Shown one piece after another: positions 54,145-63,402 of a stretch of DNA of 64,000 nt; position 1 is the first letter of the stretch; every line of letters begins with the position of its first letter. The stretch comes from Acinetobacter parvus DSM 16617 = CIP 108168 (GTDB lineage Bacteria > Pseudomonadota > Gammaproteobacteria > Pseudomonadales > Moraxellaceae), in the NCBI RefSeq assembly GCF_000368025.1, contig NZ_KB849211.1, positions 123,907-187,906 of the forward strand, read 5' to 3'. The notes under the pieces are model-generated. The model worked only from the letters and a program-made list of their open reading frames with translations, ran no database searches and was not told where the DNA came from. The translations under genes and the position numbers were made by a program.

Positions 54145-55578
54145 TTATTGTCTAATCTCATCATCCAACGTCAGTTTTGGAATTCCCTGTGCATTGGTAA
54201 TTTTCTGTTGCTTTTTAATTCGGTCTATCATTTTTTCAAGAATTTCAACCAGTTCAGGATATTCATAATTTTGTACTTCCTCTAAATTAAGTACCAAATG
54301 AAAACCTTTGTACTCAAAATCAAACCATTTTTGGGTATCTGATTTCTTGCCAGTGAATTTTTCCATCACCTGCCAAGTTTTTACGGGCCCCTGAATGCCT
54401 TTTAAGTAAATTGGTACTTTAGGCACACATAGAAATTCATTTTTAATCAACTGATGTGTGTCATCCGCAATTAGTATTTCATCCACTTCAGCCGCAGACT
54501 GTAAACGCGCTGCCAGATTTACATCACGCCCTACAATGGTATAGGCCATACGGTGTGAAGCACCATAGTTCCCAACGTGGCAATAACCTGTACTGATTCC
54601 CATGCGGATGTGCAGGGCTGGATAGCCCATTTTCTTCCAGCGTTCACGCAAAAGTTTCATTTGCTGGCGCATGGCAATTGCCATTTCTACACAGGTTTTT
54701 GCGTCTTGTTCTACGCCTTGAGTATTGGGGTCTCCAAAGAAAATTAAAATCGCATCCCCCATGAACTTATCCACGGTTGCCTCATACTGCTTGGCAATTT
54801 CAGTCATGTGACTCAAATAATCATTGAGTAAAAATGCTAAATCATCTGGAATTAAGGTTTCAGAAAGCTCTGTGAAACCCTGAATATCTGAAAAGAAAAT
54901 CGTCATTTTCTTACGTTTATATTCAATTTTTGCTTCAGATTCCCCTTTCATAATAGATTGCCAAAGCTGCAATGGTGCATAGCGGCTTAACTGATTGGCA
55001 AACTCCATATAACGGTTCATTTGGCTATAATAATGGTCTTTTTTTGCCATCGTGAAACGAATTCGCTGCGCTTGATATGCACTGCCCATACCAAAATAAA
55101 AAATCATGCACAGGAAAGATAAAATGGTCAGTTCGGTACTACTTTGTTCAAAGTACTCATGAAAACCAAAAATAAAAATATTACAAATATAAAAAACTGT
55201 GACCGCCAATAAGGATGCCAATGCAACTAAAAAAAAAGAAACTTTAATATAAATTGCGGTATATAGCAGCGCAAATAAAGCGGCAAAAGTAAGTACCAAA
55301 TTCAGATGTACCGCAGACAAACATGCTGCTACTACAATAATATCAATAATAAACAGGATATTACGCTTAGCTTGATGACTATATTTATATTGCAGCCAGC
55401 GTGAAAATTTAGGAATAATCAGTAATAAAAAAGTGAGAAAAAATGGAAGATAAATTTGATAATTGGTATCGGCATAGGTGTAGTGATAGACCACCATAAT
55501 CAGGGATAAACTTGCATACCCGACTAATCGATGCAGAAATTCGAATTGTTGAGGATCTCTTTCCATCCAATTGTACAT
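54145..55578 (-). CDS. Membrane class III adenylate/guanylate cyclase
   Basis: A 477-residue protein with about six N-terminal membrane helices (residues 12-175), then a cytoplasmic CHD cyclase domain (about 215-400). Metal-binding Asp residues are in KKMTIFFSDIQGFTELSE and DKFMGDAILIFFGDP; GISTGYCHVGNYGASHRM and YTIVGRDVNLAARLQSAAEV complete the active region. A C-terminal soluble tail of about 75 residues is unusual. Nucleotide choice (ATP or GTP) cannot be read confidently, but cAMP is likelier in this group. Start by length; the ribosome site is weak. Confidence 0.88.
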   Translation of the reverse strand: MYNWMERDPQQFEFLHRLVGYASLSLIMVVYHYTYADTNYQIYLPFFLTFLLLIIPKFSRWLQYKYSHQAKRNILFIIDIIVVAACLSAVHLNLVLTFAALFALLYTAIYIKVSFFLVALASLLAVTVFYICNIFIFGFHEYFEQSSTELTILSFLCMIFYFGMGSAYQAQRIRFTMAKKDHYYSQMNRYMEFANQLSRYAPLQLWQSIMKGESEAKIEYKRKKMTIFFSDIQGFTELSETLIPDDLAFLLNDYLSHMTEIAKQYEATVDKFMGDAILIFFGDPNTQGVEQDAKTCVEMAIAMRQQMKLLRERWKKMGYPALHIRMGISTGYCHVGNYGASHRMAYTIVGRDVNLAARLQSAAEVDEILIADDTHQLIKNEFLCVPKVPIYLKGIQGPVKTWQVMEKFTGKKSDTQKWFDFEYKGFHLVLNLEEVQNYEYPELVEILEKMIDRIKKQQKITNAQGIPKLTLDDEIRQ

Positions 55579-55608
55579 GAAAACCGCGGCCTACTCCGAT
55601 CTAGGATT

Positions 55609-55632
55609 AAAAAGCCACGCATGCTGCGTGGC
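55609..55632 (-). terminator. Terminator of the HIT-family gene
   Basis: GCCACGCA/TGCGTGGC stem with a 3-base loop; read on the minus strand it is followed by T5. It lies 13 bases after the HIT gene stop and before the cyclase start. Confidence 0.75.
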
Positions 55633-55644
55633 AATTCATTTCAA

Positions 55645-56079
55645 TTAATCCATTCGCCAGTCAAATGGCATATCGCCTTGACCACGCAGAGCAAGCATCA
55701 AGGTTTGACGCATGTGAGACAAAACTTCATTACTGTATGGCACAGCTGGCGTACCCCAAACAGGTTTAGGCCAAGCTACATCATTTTGATAACGCACGAC
55801 GTGATGAAAATGCAATTGTGGAACCATATTACCTAAAGCCGCCACATTCATTTTATCGGCACGGAATACACGTGCTAATTGGCTAGATAACCAACTAGAT
55901 TCACGTAAAAATTGTTCTTGGTCTGCCTGACTTAATTCGTATAGTTCTGTAACCCCTGGCACACGTGGAATTAGAATTAACCAAGGGAATTGCATATCAT
56001 TCATTAAACGACATGTTGACAGAGGAAAGTCGCCTACAAAAAAAGTATCTTGAGCAAGTTGTGGATGCAAACTAAACAT
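55645..56079 (-). CDS. HIT-family nucleotide-binding protein
   Basis: A 144-residue HIT protein. The signature is PQLHFHHVVRYQND, a shortened His-x-His-x-x form, preceded by MQFPWLILIPRVPGVTELYE, which is the usual strand. HIT proteins hydrolyse or transfer nucleotide monophosphates. I begin at the Met of MFSLHPQLAQDTFFVG, which matches the family; the frame upstream adds a hydrophobic MIVLLIITICVIYKD, which would otherwise look like a signal anchor. That alternative cannot be excluded without data. Confidence 0.82.
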   Translation of the reverse strand: MFSLHPQLAQDTFFVGDFPLSTCRLMNDMQFPWLILIPRVPGVTELYELSQADQEQFLRESSWLSSQLARVFRADKMNVAALGNMVPQLHFHHVVRYQNDVAWPKPVWGTPAVPYSNEVLSHMRQTLMLALRGQGDMPFDWRMD

Positions 56080-56286
56080 ATCTTTATAAATGACGCAAAT
56101 TGTAATGATGAGTAATACTATCACATCCCCAGTACACTGAGTATCATTCCCATCATGTTTCGATGTAAATAAAGTGCAATTTTAACCAAATTCATCATAA
56201 ATAATTTTCATCATAGAATCAGAGGTTTCTTAGAAAATATTCATAAATTTACCGATGTGATATTTAGGTCAATTTGCATTTTAATC

Positions 56287-59200
56287 TCAGCTGTGCAAAG
56301 TTTTTAGCAGGCTGTTTAATAGATCGGCAATAAATTGAATCCGCTTTTCAGCATCTTGCAACATTACCATTACTTTCAAACGCTGCCCACCATCCATACG
56401 GAAATAGGTCGGATGTTTTTGCATCATTTGAATAATGCTCATGGCTTGCACAGGTGTATCGGGCGAAAATTCAATGTAGCCACCATTGCTATTGATATCC
56501 ACTTTGGTGATGCCCAGTTGCTCTGCTCTCAAACGTATTTGATGAACGCTGAATAGTTGCTTAACGGGTTGCGGTGGAATACCAAAACGGTCAATCAACT
56601 CCATGCGGATATGATCAAGCTTTTCTTGAGTATCAGTATTACTAATGCGTTTGTAGAACAATAAACGCTGATGCACATCACCCAAATAATCATCTGGAAT
56701 TAAAGCAGGCATGTGCAGGTTGATTTCTGCAGTTAAAGACAACGGTGCATCGAAGTTAGGGGTTTTACCCTTTTGAATGGCTTTGGTGGCTTTTTCTAGC
56801 ATTTCCATATACAAGCTATAACCAATGGCTTGCATTGAACCACTTTGTTGCTCGCCCAGTAATTCGCCCGCACCACGAATTTCCAAGTCTTCGGTTGCTA
56901 GCATAAAACCTGCCCCTAAAGTTGAGGCACGCTGAATGGCATCCAGGCGTTTTTCAGCATCACCTTTTAAGCCTTTAATAGATGGTACAAGTAAATACGC
57001 ATAAGCTTGGTGATGCGAGCGCCCGACACGACCACGTAGTTGGTGCAACTGCGCCAATCCGAGTTTATCTGCACGTTCAATTAAAATGGTATTGGCATTT
57101 GGGACGTCAATTCCTGTTTCAATAATGGTCGAGCATACCAAGACATTGTATTCTTTATGATAAAACTGCTGCATGACTTGCTCTAATTCGCGTTCTCGCA
57201 TTTGCCCATGTGCGACTGCAACGCGCGCTTCTGGTACCAATTCACGAATGGTTTCAGCACTGCGCTCAATGGTTTCCACTTCATTATGCAGCAAATAGAC
57301 CTGACCCCCACGCAGCAATTCACGTAAAATTGCTTCTTTAATCGAGTCATCGGTATGTTCCTGTACAAAGGTTTTCACTGCCAAACGCCGTGCAGGCGGT
57401 GTCGCAATAATCGATAAATCCCGCATTCCAGAGAATGCCATATTCAAGGTACGGGGAATTGGAGTTGCGGTTAAAGTCAACATATCCACATCGGCACGTA
57501 AGGCTTTAATACGCTCTTTATCCCGAACCCCAAAACGATGTTCTTCATCTACAATCATTAAACCAAGGTTTTTAAATTGCACATTCTCTTGTAAGATTTT
57601 ATGTGTACCAACGACAATATCGACTCTACCCTCGGCCAAATCCTCAATAATTTTGAGATGAGTTTTATTACTGCCAAAACGGGACAATACTTCAATACGA
57701 ACGGCCGTATCAGCAAAACGGTCTTTAAAGGATTCATAATGCTGCTGCGCCAATAGCGTAGTTGGAACCAGTACGGCAACCTGTTTACCATTTTGCACAG
57801 CGACAAAAGCGGCACGCATCGCCACCTCTGTTTTACCAAAGCCCACATCACCACAGACTAGACGATCCATTGGCTTGGCCAGTTGCATATCATGTAGGGT
57901 CGCTTCAATCGCATTGGCTTGGTCAAGTGTTTCCTCATAAGCAAAGCCACTGGCAAATTGCATATAAGCGGTATGGTCCATTTCAAATGCAAAGCCTGGC
58001 TTGGACTGACGACGTGCCTGTATATGCAGCAACTCAGCCGCAACATCATGGATTTGTTCCAGTGCTTTACGCTTGGCCTTGCTCCATGTATCCGTACCTA
58101 ATTTATGCAAAGGTGCAAGATTGGGATCACCGCCACTATAACGGCTAATCAGGTGTAAATTGGTCACAGGCACATAAACTTTTGCACCATCAGCATAGTC
58201 AAGCTGTAAGAATTCGTGATCCTGCTGATCAATTTCCAGCGTCGTCAAGCCTGCATAACGTCCAACACCATGATCAATATGTACCACAGGTGCACCAATA
58301 CTCAGTTCCGTCAGACTACGTATCAGGAATTCTTCCGACACTTCCTGTTGACGTTTACGGCGACGTTGTACCACACGATGTTCATAGAGCTGATTTTCAG
58401 AAATCACCGAAAGTTGATTCGTTAGCAACAAGCCCCGATCTAAAGGCGCGCTGGTAATGGCAACCTGTAACTGATCTTTCTGGAACTGGGCAAAACTCTC
58501 TACGGTTTGAATTTCACCTAATACCGCCCGCAAAGCATCTTTTAAAGTTTCACGGCGACCTGCACTTTCCGCAACCAATAAAATAGGATGTTTAGCTTGA
58601 TCAACATAATGTTTCACCACCTCAAAAGGCTGTTGCTTTTTAGGATCAACCGCAAGTTTGGGTGGCTGCTCAGCAGCAAGATTGAGTACACCTGCTTTGG
58701 CTTCAAATGCTTCTGCTGAGGCCAGAATTCGTGGAAATTGATTTAATGCCTGTAACACATGATGTGGCATTAAAAATAATTCCTCGGGAGGAAGAATCGG
58801 TTGATCAATGTTATGACGACGATCCTCATAACGACGAACCACTTCCTTCCAGAAGTTGATGAGTTCATCTTCAACTTCATTATTTGTAATGACAACGCAA
58901 TTCTTTGGTAAGTAGGTTGTGAGGATGCTTTGTGTTTCCATCAGCTTTTTATCAAAGAATAATGGTAGGTAAAATTCCAGACCTGGGGTCGCAATGCCCT
59001 CTAGGACATCCTGATAAATTGGATTTTTCTTAGGATTGGCAGTGGGAAAACTTTCCGCATAACGATCTCTAAAAGTCGAACGCCCCTCTTTTAATGGAAA
59101 CTCTTTAGCAGGTAAAACAGTAAAGTTTTTTAAGGATTCAGTGGTGCGCTGCGTTTCTGGATCGAAGAATTTCAGACTCTCAATTTCATCATCAAATAAG

Positions 59201-59748
59201 TCAATTCGAATCGGTTGATCTTGTCCAGAGGCGTAAATATCCATGATGCTGCCACGAACCGCAAATTCACCATGATCATACACCGTATCAACCAACCGAT
59301 AGCCTGCTTGTACCAACTGCTTTTTTTGAGCTTCCAGATCAAGTTTCTGTCCCACCTTAATATCAAAATGCTCGCCCACAACCCATGAATATGGTGCAAC
59401 CCTTTGAGCAAGTGTACTTGCCGAAATCAGTAAAATGCCCTTTTGTGGCATATGGGACAGAATAGCCAAACGTTCTGACACAATATCCTGATGCGGTGAC
59501 AAACGGTCATAAGGCAAAATTTCCCAGTCAGGGAAAATGGTAGGCTTGATGCCATAGAATTCAAGTTCACTTTCTAATTGCGCAAGATGCTGGTTATTGC
59601 TTGCAACAATCACATAGAGACTGGAACTTTGCGTGGCTATTTCTTTAAATAATAATGCAGCTGATGATCCAAGCAATGAACCAATCCAGCGTTTTTCGCC
59701 TGCTTTGAATTGTTGTAGATTTAATTGAGAGATTTCTTGTTGAAACAT
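56287..59748 (-). CDS. mfd: Transcription-repair coupling factor Mfd
   Basis: A 1153-residue ATP-driven translocase that removes RNA polymerase stalled at DNA damage and recruits UvrA. The UvrB-homology N-terminal part (to about 330), the RNAP-interacting domain (YVPVTNLHLISRYSGGDP near 530) and the RecG-like motor are all present: GDVGFGKTEVAMRAA (Walker A), VDEEHRFG (DEEH box), LTLTATPIPRTLNMAF, STIIETGIDVPNANT and QLRGRVGRSHHQAYAYL. The TRCF C-domain is complete. Length is typical. Confidence 0.98.
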   Translation of the reverse strand: MFQQEISQLNLQQFKAGEKRWIGSLLGSSAALLFKEIATQSSSLYVIVASNNQHLAQLESELEFYGIKPTIFPDWEILPYDRLSPHQDIVSERLAILSHMPQKGILLISASTLAQRVAPYSWVVGEHFDIKVGQKLDLEAQKKQLVQAGYRLVDTVYDHGEFAVRGSIMDIYASGQDQPIRIDLFDDEIESLKFFDPETQRTTESLKNFTVLPAKEFPLKEGRSTFRDRYAESFPTANPKKNPIYQDVLEGIATPGLEFYLPLFFDKKLMETQSILTTYLPKNCVVITNNEVEDELINFWKEVVRRYEDRRHNIDQPILPPEELFLMPHHVLQALNQFPRILASAEAFEAKAGVLNLAAEQPPKLAVDPKKQQPFEVVKHYVDQAKHPILLVAESAGRRETLKDALRAVLGEIQTVESFAQFQKDQLQVAITSAPLDRGLLLTNQLSVISENQLYEHRVVQRRRKRQQEVSEEFLIRSLTELSIGAPVVHIDHGVGRYAGLTTLEIDQQDHEFLQLDYADGAKVYVPVTNLHLISRYSGGDPNLAPLHKLGTDTWSKAKRKALEQIHDVAAELLHIQARRQSKPGFAFEMDHTAYMQFASGFAYEETLDQANAIEATLHDMQLAKPMDRLVCGDVGFGKTEVAMRAAFVAVQNGKQVAVLVPTTLLAQQHYESFKDRFADTAVRIEVLSRFGSNKTHLKIIEDLAEGRVDIVVGTHKILQENVQFKNLGLMIVDEEHRFGVRDKERIKALRADVDMLTLTATPIPRTLNMAFSGMRDLSIIATPPARRLAVKTFVQEHTDDSIKEAILRELLRGGQVYLLHNEVETIERSAETIRELVPEARVAVAHGQMRERELEQVMQQFYHKEYNVLVCSTIIETGIDVPNANTILIERADKLGLAQLHQLRGRVGRSHHQAYAYLLVPSIKGLKGDAEKRLDAIQRASTLGAGFMLATEDLEIRGAGELLGEQQSGSMQAIGYSLYMEMLEKATKAIQKGKTPNFDAPLSLTAEINLHMPALIPDDYLGDVHQRLLFYKRISNTDTQEKLDHIRMELIDRFGIPPQPVKQLFSVHQIRLRAEQLGITKVDINSNGGYIEFSPDTPVQAMSIIQMMQKHPTYFRMDGGQRLKVMVMLQDAEKRIQFIADLLNSLLKTLHS

Positions 59749-59847
59749 AGAGAAAATCGTGCAATTTAAAGGACAATTGACTTAGTTTAGCATGATGTTT
59801 TTTATGTGGATATAAATCCAGAAAGAAGACTAACTGGATTTATCTTT

Positions 59848-60200
59848 TCATTTTTTCTCTAACTGGCGGTCCATCAAGCGAAATAAGGGGCGGGTTAAAT
59901 TCATAACCGTAGCAGGTGCAGTATTCAGCAAGGCATTGGCAATTGCACCACTGGTACTGGTGATACGATAGGACTTTTGCTGTACTGCCTTGACAATCCA
60001 TCCTGCTGCGGTAGAGGTATCCCGCATTTGCATATGTTTATAAATCGTTGTTTTAGATGACATCGGAACATGGGTGCACATGGTCGAGATATTAATCACA
60101 TGTCCTCCACCATTTTCCAGAAAATGTGGCAACAGACCTAATGTCAAACGAACCGCTGCAAAATAGTTGATTTGCAGAGACCATACCATTAAACCTGAGC
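59848..60200 (-). pseudogene. C-terminal remnant of a short-chain dehydrogenase
   Basis: The minus strand encodes about 117 residues of an SDR: SLQINYFAAVRLTLGLLPHF, GGGHVINISTM and a C-terminal AAGWIVKAVQQKSYRITSTS segment. The N-terminal cofactor fold is missing upstream of about 60195, and an internal deletion of perhaps 40 residues joins MSSKTT directly to IYKHMQMRDTS, removing the expected Tyr-x3-Lys region. It cannot fold as an active enzyme. It abuts a broken LysR gene on the other strand. Confidence 0.8.
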
Positions 60201-60472
60201 TGTTATTTTCCAAAGATTACTGGCGTACTGATAATCATCACTCCGCCTGTATGATGATTGTTAGGAATCTGGGTTGGGGGGTTTTACCGCTGGAAATGTT
60301 TAATGAAAATCCTGACTTAAAGAAAAAATTTAAAATCATGGAACTTTATGATTTTACCCCCAAATTTGAATATTATGTGGATTTGGTCTGGAGTCGTGAA
60401 AGCGACTTGGGTGCAGCAGCACGCTTCTTAATTGAGCATATCCGCACACAACGCCAACTCAATAACAAATAA
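60200..60472 (+). pseudogene. C-terminal remnant of a LysR-type regulator
   Basis: The plus strand encodes about 90 residues resembling the second half of a LysR effector domain: YWRTDNHHSACMMIVRNLGW with GVLPLEMFNE, then DLVWSRESDLGAAARFLIEH. The DNA-binding domain and most of the effector domain are absent. The frame extends back to 60167 only because it is open in the neighbouring remnant. The two remnants would have been divergent neighbours, so one deletion can explain both. Confidence 0.75.
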
Positions 60473-60585
60473 TAAAAAGCAAACAGATAAATCTCTATCT
60501 ACAATCAAAGCCATGCTTTGCTTTCACGCAGATTGTGCTATAACAGAAGTTACCAATAATATTGTTTAGCAAGAAATCTATAGCA

Positions 60586-61575
60586 ATGACTGAATCTGCA
60601 TTACATCAATTAAAGAATTTAACCACTGTGGTTGCCGATAGTAGTGATCTGGAAGCAATTGAAAAATTTCGCCCTTTGGATGCCACTACCAATCCATCAC
60701 TGATCACGGCTGCTGCTGAACAACCCGAAAGCAAGGAACTGATTGAAGATGCCTATACTCAGGCAAAACAGGAAAATTATCAGGGTGATGAACTGATTGA
60801 ACGCACCATTGATATTTTAACTGTGAAATTTGGTGTTGAAATTTTAAAGCTGATTGATGGCCGTGTATCAACTGAGGTAGATGCCTCACTGTCTTATGAT
60901 ACCGAAGCGACGATTGCCAAGGCACGTGAACTCTCCAAGCTTTATCAGGGCTATGGCATTGAACAGTCACGCATCCTGATCAAGATTGCGTCAACATGGG
61001 AAGGGATTCAGGCAGCTAAAGTGCTGGAAGCTGAGGGAATTCCATGTAACCTGACTTTGTTGTTTGGTCTACATCAAGCCCAAGCCTGTGCTGATGCCAA
61101 AGTCACACTGATTTCCCCATTTGTTGGTCGTATTCTGGACTGGTATAAAAAAGCTGAGGGCGTTGATCAATATCCAATTGAAAAAGACCCTGGAGTGCTG
61201 TCAGTTAAGAAAATCTATAACTACTACAAACAACATGGGATTCCAACCCAGGTCATGGGTGCAAGCTTCCGCACCACAGCGCAAGTTTTAGGCTTGGCAG
61301 GTTGTGATTTATTGACGATTGCGCCAAATTTATTGGCGCAACTGGAACAGGATCAGCAAACGGTTACAGCTCAGCTCAGTACCGAAGCAGCACAACAGGC
61401 AGAAAAAATTGAACGTCCTGCCCAAAGCAAAGAAAGCTTTAAGGCAGAACTTGAACACGACTTGATGGCTTTCCAGTTACTGCAAAGCGGTATTGATGGC
61501 TTTATCAAGGCGCGTGACCAGCTCAGTTTATTACTACGCCAATCATTTGGTATTGATGCTGAAATCCAGCCTTAA
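60586..61575 (+). CDS. tal: Transaldolase
   Basis: A 329-residue class I transaldolase of the pentose phosphate pathway, exchanging dihydroxyacetone between sugar phosphates. The Schiff-base Lys is in RILIKIASTWEGIQAA; DATTNPSLITAAAEQ, LTLLFGLHQAQACADA and SPFVGRILDWYKK are also diagnostic. I start at ATG 60586 (MTESALHQLK) as in TalB; the frame is open from TTG 60562. The remainder is complete. Confidence 0.96.
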   Translation: MTESALHQLKNLTTVVADSSDLEAIEKFRPLDATTNPSLITAAAEQPESKELIEDAYTQAKQENYQGDELIERTIDILTVKFGVEILKLIDGRVSTEVDASLSYDTEATIAKARELSKLYQGYGIEQSRILIKIASTWEGIQAAKVLEAEGIPCNLTLLFGLHQAQACADAKVTLISPFVGRILDWYKKAEGVDQYPIEKDPGVLSVKKIYNYYKQHGIPTQVMGASFRTTAQVLGLAGCDLLTIAPNLLAQLEQDQQTVTAQLSTEAAQQAEKIERPAQSKESFKAELEHDLMAFQLLQSGIDGFIKARDQLSLLLRQSFGIDAEIQP

Positions 61576-61596
61576 TTAGTCGATTTTTCAACTATA

Positions 61597-61637
61597 AAAA
61601 ACCGATTTTTGTTACTATAGCAAGAATCGGTTTTTTA
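61597..61637 (+). terminator. Terminator of tal
   Basis: AAAACCGATT/AATCGGTTTT with a loop of about 17 bases and T6. It ends just before the ribosome site of the next gene. Confidence 0.75.
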
Positions 61638-61648
61638 ATGAGTTGATT

Positions 61649-62299
61649 GTGTTTGGTATCACAGATTTAACCACTTACATCATTGGTACAGTGTTGATTA
61701 TCTTATTACCTGGCCCCAACTCGTTATATGTAATGTCGGTTGCCTCACGTTATGGGATCCAAACAGGTTTTTGGGGTGCATTGGGCGTATTAACAGGCGA
61801 TTCTATTTTAATCCTGCTGACTATTTTTGGAGCAGCATCCCTGTTACAAGCTTTTCCAATTTTATTTGTGATTTTAAAAATAATCGGGGGTGCCTACTTA
61901 GCCTATTTAGGTTTTAAATTATTACAGGGCGCTTATCAAACATGGAACACACCACAACAGCATGCTGAACTGCCTGATTTACCTCAATTAGATCAAGTTC
62001 ACCCCTACCGTACAGCACTGAGTATCAGCTTGCTTAATCCCAAAGCCATCCTATTTTTTCTGTCTTTCTTTGTGCAGTTCGTCAAACCAGACTATGCCTA
62101 TCCTGCATTAAGTTTTTTAATTCTGGCGATTATTCTGCAATTGATCAGTTTTAGTTATTTAACCGCCTTGATCTTTTCTGGTATTAAATTGGCAGCTTTT
62201 TTTAAACATAACCTTAAACTGGCAGCAAGTGGTATTTGTCTGGTTGGCATCCTGTTTTTTGGTTTTGGTGTTAAACTCGCAACCTCAACGCTGGCTTAA
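61649..62299 (+). CDS. LysE-family amino acid exporter, LeuE-like
   Basis: A 216-residue RhtB/LysE-family exporter with about six helices. The start of the conserved region, LTTYIIGTVLIILLPGPNSL, and GFWGALGVLTGDSILILLT and SLLNPKAILFFLSFFVQF are typical, with greatest similarity to leucine exporter LeuE. I use GTG 61649 since LeuE-type proteins begin MFxxTDL; TTG 61643 would add two residues. The transcript start must be close to the tal terminator. Confidence 0.88.
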   Translation: MFGITDLTTYIIGTVLIILLPGPNSLYVMSVASRYGIQTGFWGALGVLTGDSILILLTIFGAASLLQAFPILFVILKIIGGAYLAYLGFKLLQGAYQTWNTPQQHAELPDLPQLDQVHPYRTALSISLLNPKAILFFLSFFVQFVKPDYAYPALSFLILAIILQLISFSYLTALIFSGIKLAAFFKHNLKLAASGICLVGILFFGFGVKLATSTLA

Positions 62300-62407
62300 T
62301 GCTACTTTTGATCAAATGATCAATTTATTCAATCATTTTAGAACTACGATTTAGCGAATATTAACGATATACTTTTCAACAAATTTTAATCAACTATAGA
62401 TGCATTG

Positions 62408-63364
62408 ATGCAACGCCTTATTCAAGATTTTTCCATTCCTGCGGTATTTGCTGGCTTTATTACTTTCCTGATTGGGATTAGCGTTTCTGCGGTCTTGGTG
62501 ATTCAAGGCGCACAATCTTTAGGGGCAAATACTGCACAAATCAGCTCATGGTTTTGGGCACTGGGTTTGGCAATTGGTCTATCAGGCTTAATCCTGTCAT
62601 GGAAATATAAATATCCCGTGGCAACAGCATGGTCGACCCCTGGGATTGCGTTGATTATCGCTTCTACAGGCCATTATGATTTGTATGAAGCAATTGGTGC
62701 TTTCTTAATGTGTGGCGTCGCAATCGCAATCGTTGGATTTTCAGGCATTTTCCAAAAGTTAATGGCGCATATTCCGCAAAGCCTCACGTGTGCGATGCTT
62801 GCAGGAATTTTATTAAAATTTGGCATACAGATTTTTAGCAGTATGCAAACTTATCTGGGTTTTATCCTGAGTATGCTGCTGATTTATCTGGTCTCAAAAA
62901 GACTGTTTCCGCGTTACAGCATCGTACTCACCGTGATTTTAGGAGCGATGATTTGCCCATTCTTTATCGAGTTTCAATTGCATTCCATCACATGGTCTTT
63001 GGCACAACCTGTCTGGATGCAACCTGCATTTTCATGGTCTGCCTTACTCGGTCTGGCTTTACCGCTGTTTGTGATTAATATGACCTCACAGAACTTGCCT
63101 GGGATTGCCATGATCAAGAGTTATGGCTATCAACCGCATGTCAATCAACTGGTCGGCTGGACGGGTGTTGCCCTGTTTGCAACCATTAGCCATAACGTTG
63201 CACTTGCTTTTGCCAATGTAGAAGAACGTGAAGCAGCCTTGCTGACTTTTTTATGTAGTGCTTCTGGTGTGCAGTTCTGGGGGATTGGTTCCGCTTTTTG
63301 GGGATTGATCTTAGGTATTTTTGTTTTGATCCTATTCAGGTTGAAACTAAAAAATAAGCCTTAG
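62408..63364 (+). CDS. benE: BenE-like benzoate/proton symporter, shortened
   Basis: A 318-residue membrane transporter of the BenE/YdcO family, which takes up benzoate with protons; relatives are about 390 residues. The N-terminal two-thirds (IPAVFAGFITFLIGISVSAV to NMTSQNLPGIAMIKSYGYQP) and the last helices (REAALLTFLCSASGVQFWGI) match, but the part between HNVALAFANVE and REAALL is missing, about 70 residues including two or three helices. The frame stays open, so a protein is made, yet transport is doubtful. ATG 62408 follows TTG 62405. Confidence 0.8.
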   Translation: MQRLIQDFSIPAVFAGFITFLIGISVSAVLVIQGAQSLGANTAQISSWFWALGLAIGLSGLILSWKYKYPVATAWSTPGIALIIASTGHYDLYEAIGAFLMCGVAIAIVGFSGIFQKLMAHIPQSLTCAMLAGILLKFGIQIFSSMQTYLGFILSMLLIYLVSKRLFPRYSIVLTVILGAMICPFFIEFQLHSITWSLAQPVWMQPAFSWSALLGLALPLFVINMTSQNLPGIAMIKSYGYQPHVNQLVGWTGVALFATISHNVALAFANVEEREAALLTFLCSASGVQFWGIGSAFWGLILGIFVLILFRLKLKNKP

Positions 63365-63380
63365 TATCCTAAGGCTTATT
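63353..63380. terminator. Bidirectional terminator benE/kef gene
   Basis: AATAAGCCTTAG/CTAAGGCTTATT, a perfect 12-bp stem with a 4-base loop; the benE stop TAG lies in the left arm. Genes on both sides converge. Confidence 0.82.
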
Positions 63381-63402
63381 TAAGAAATGAATTGGTTAAC
63401 CG

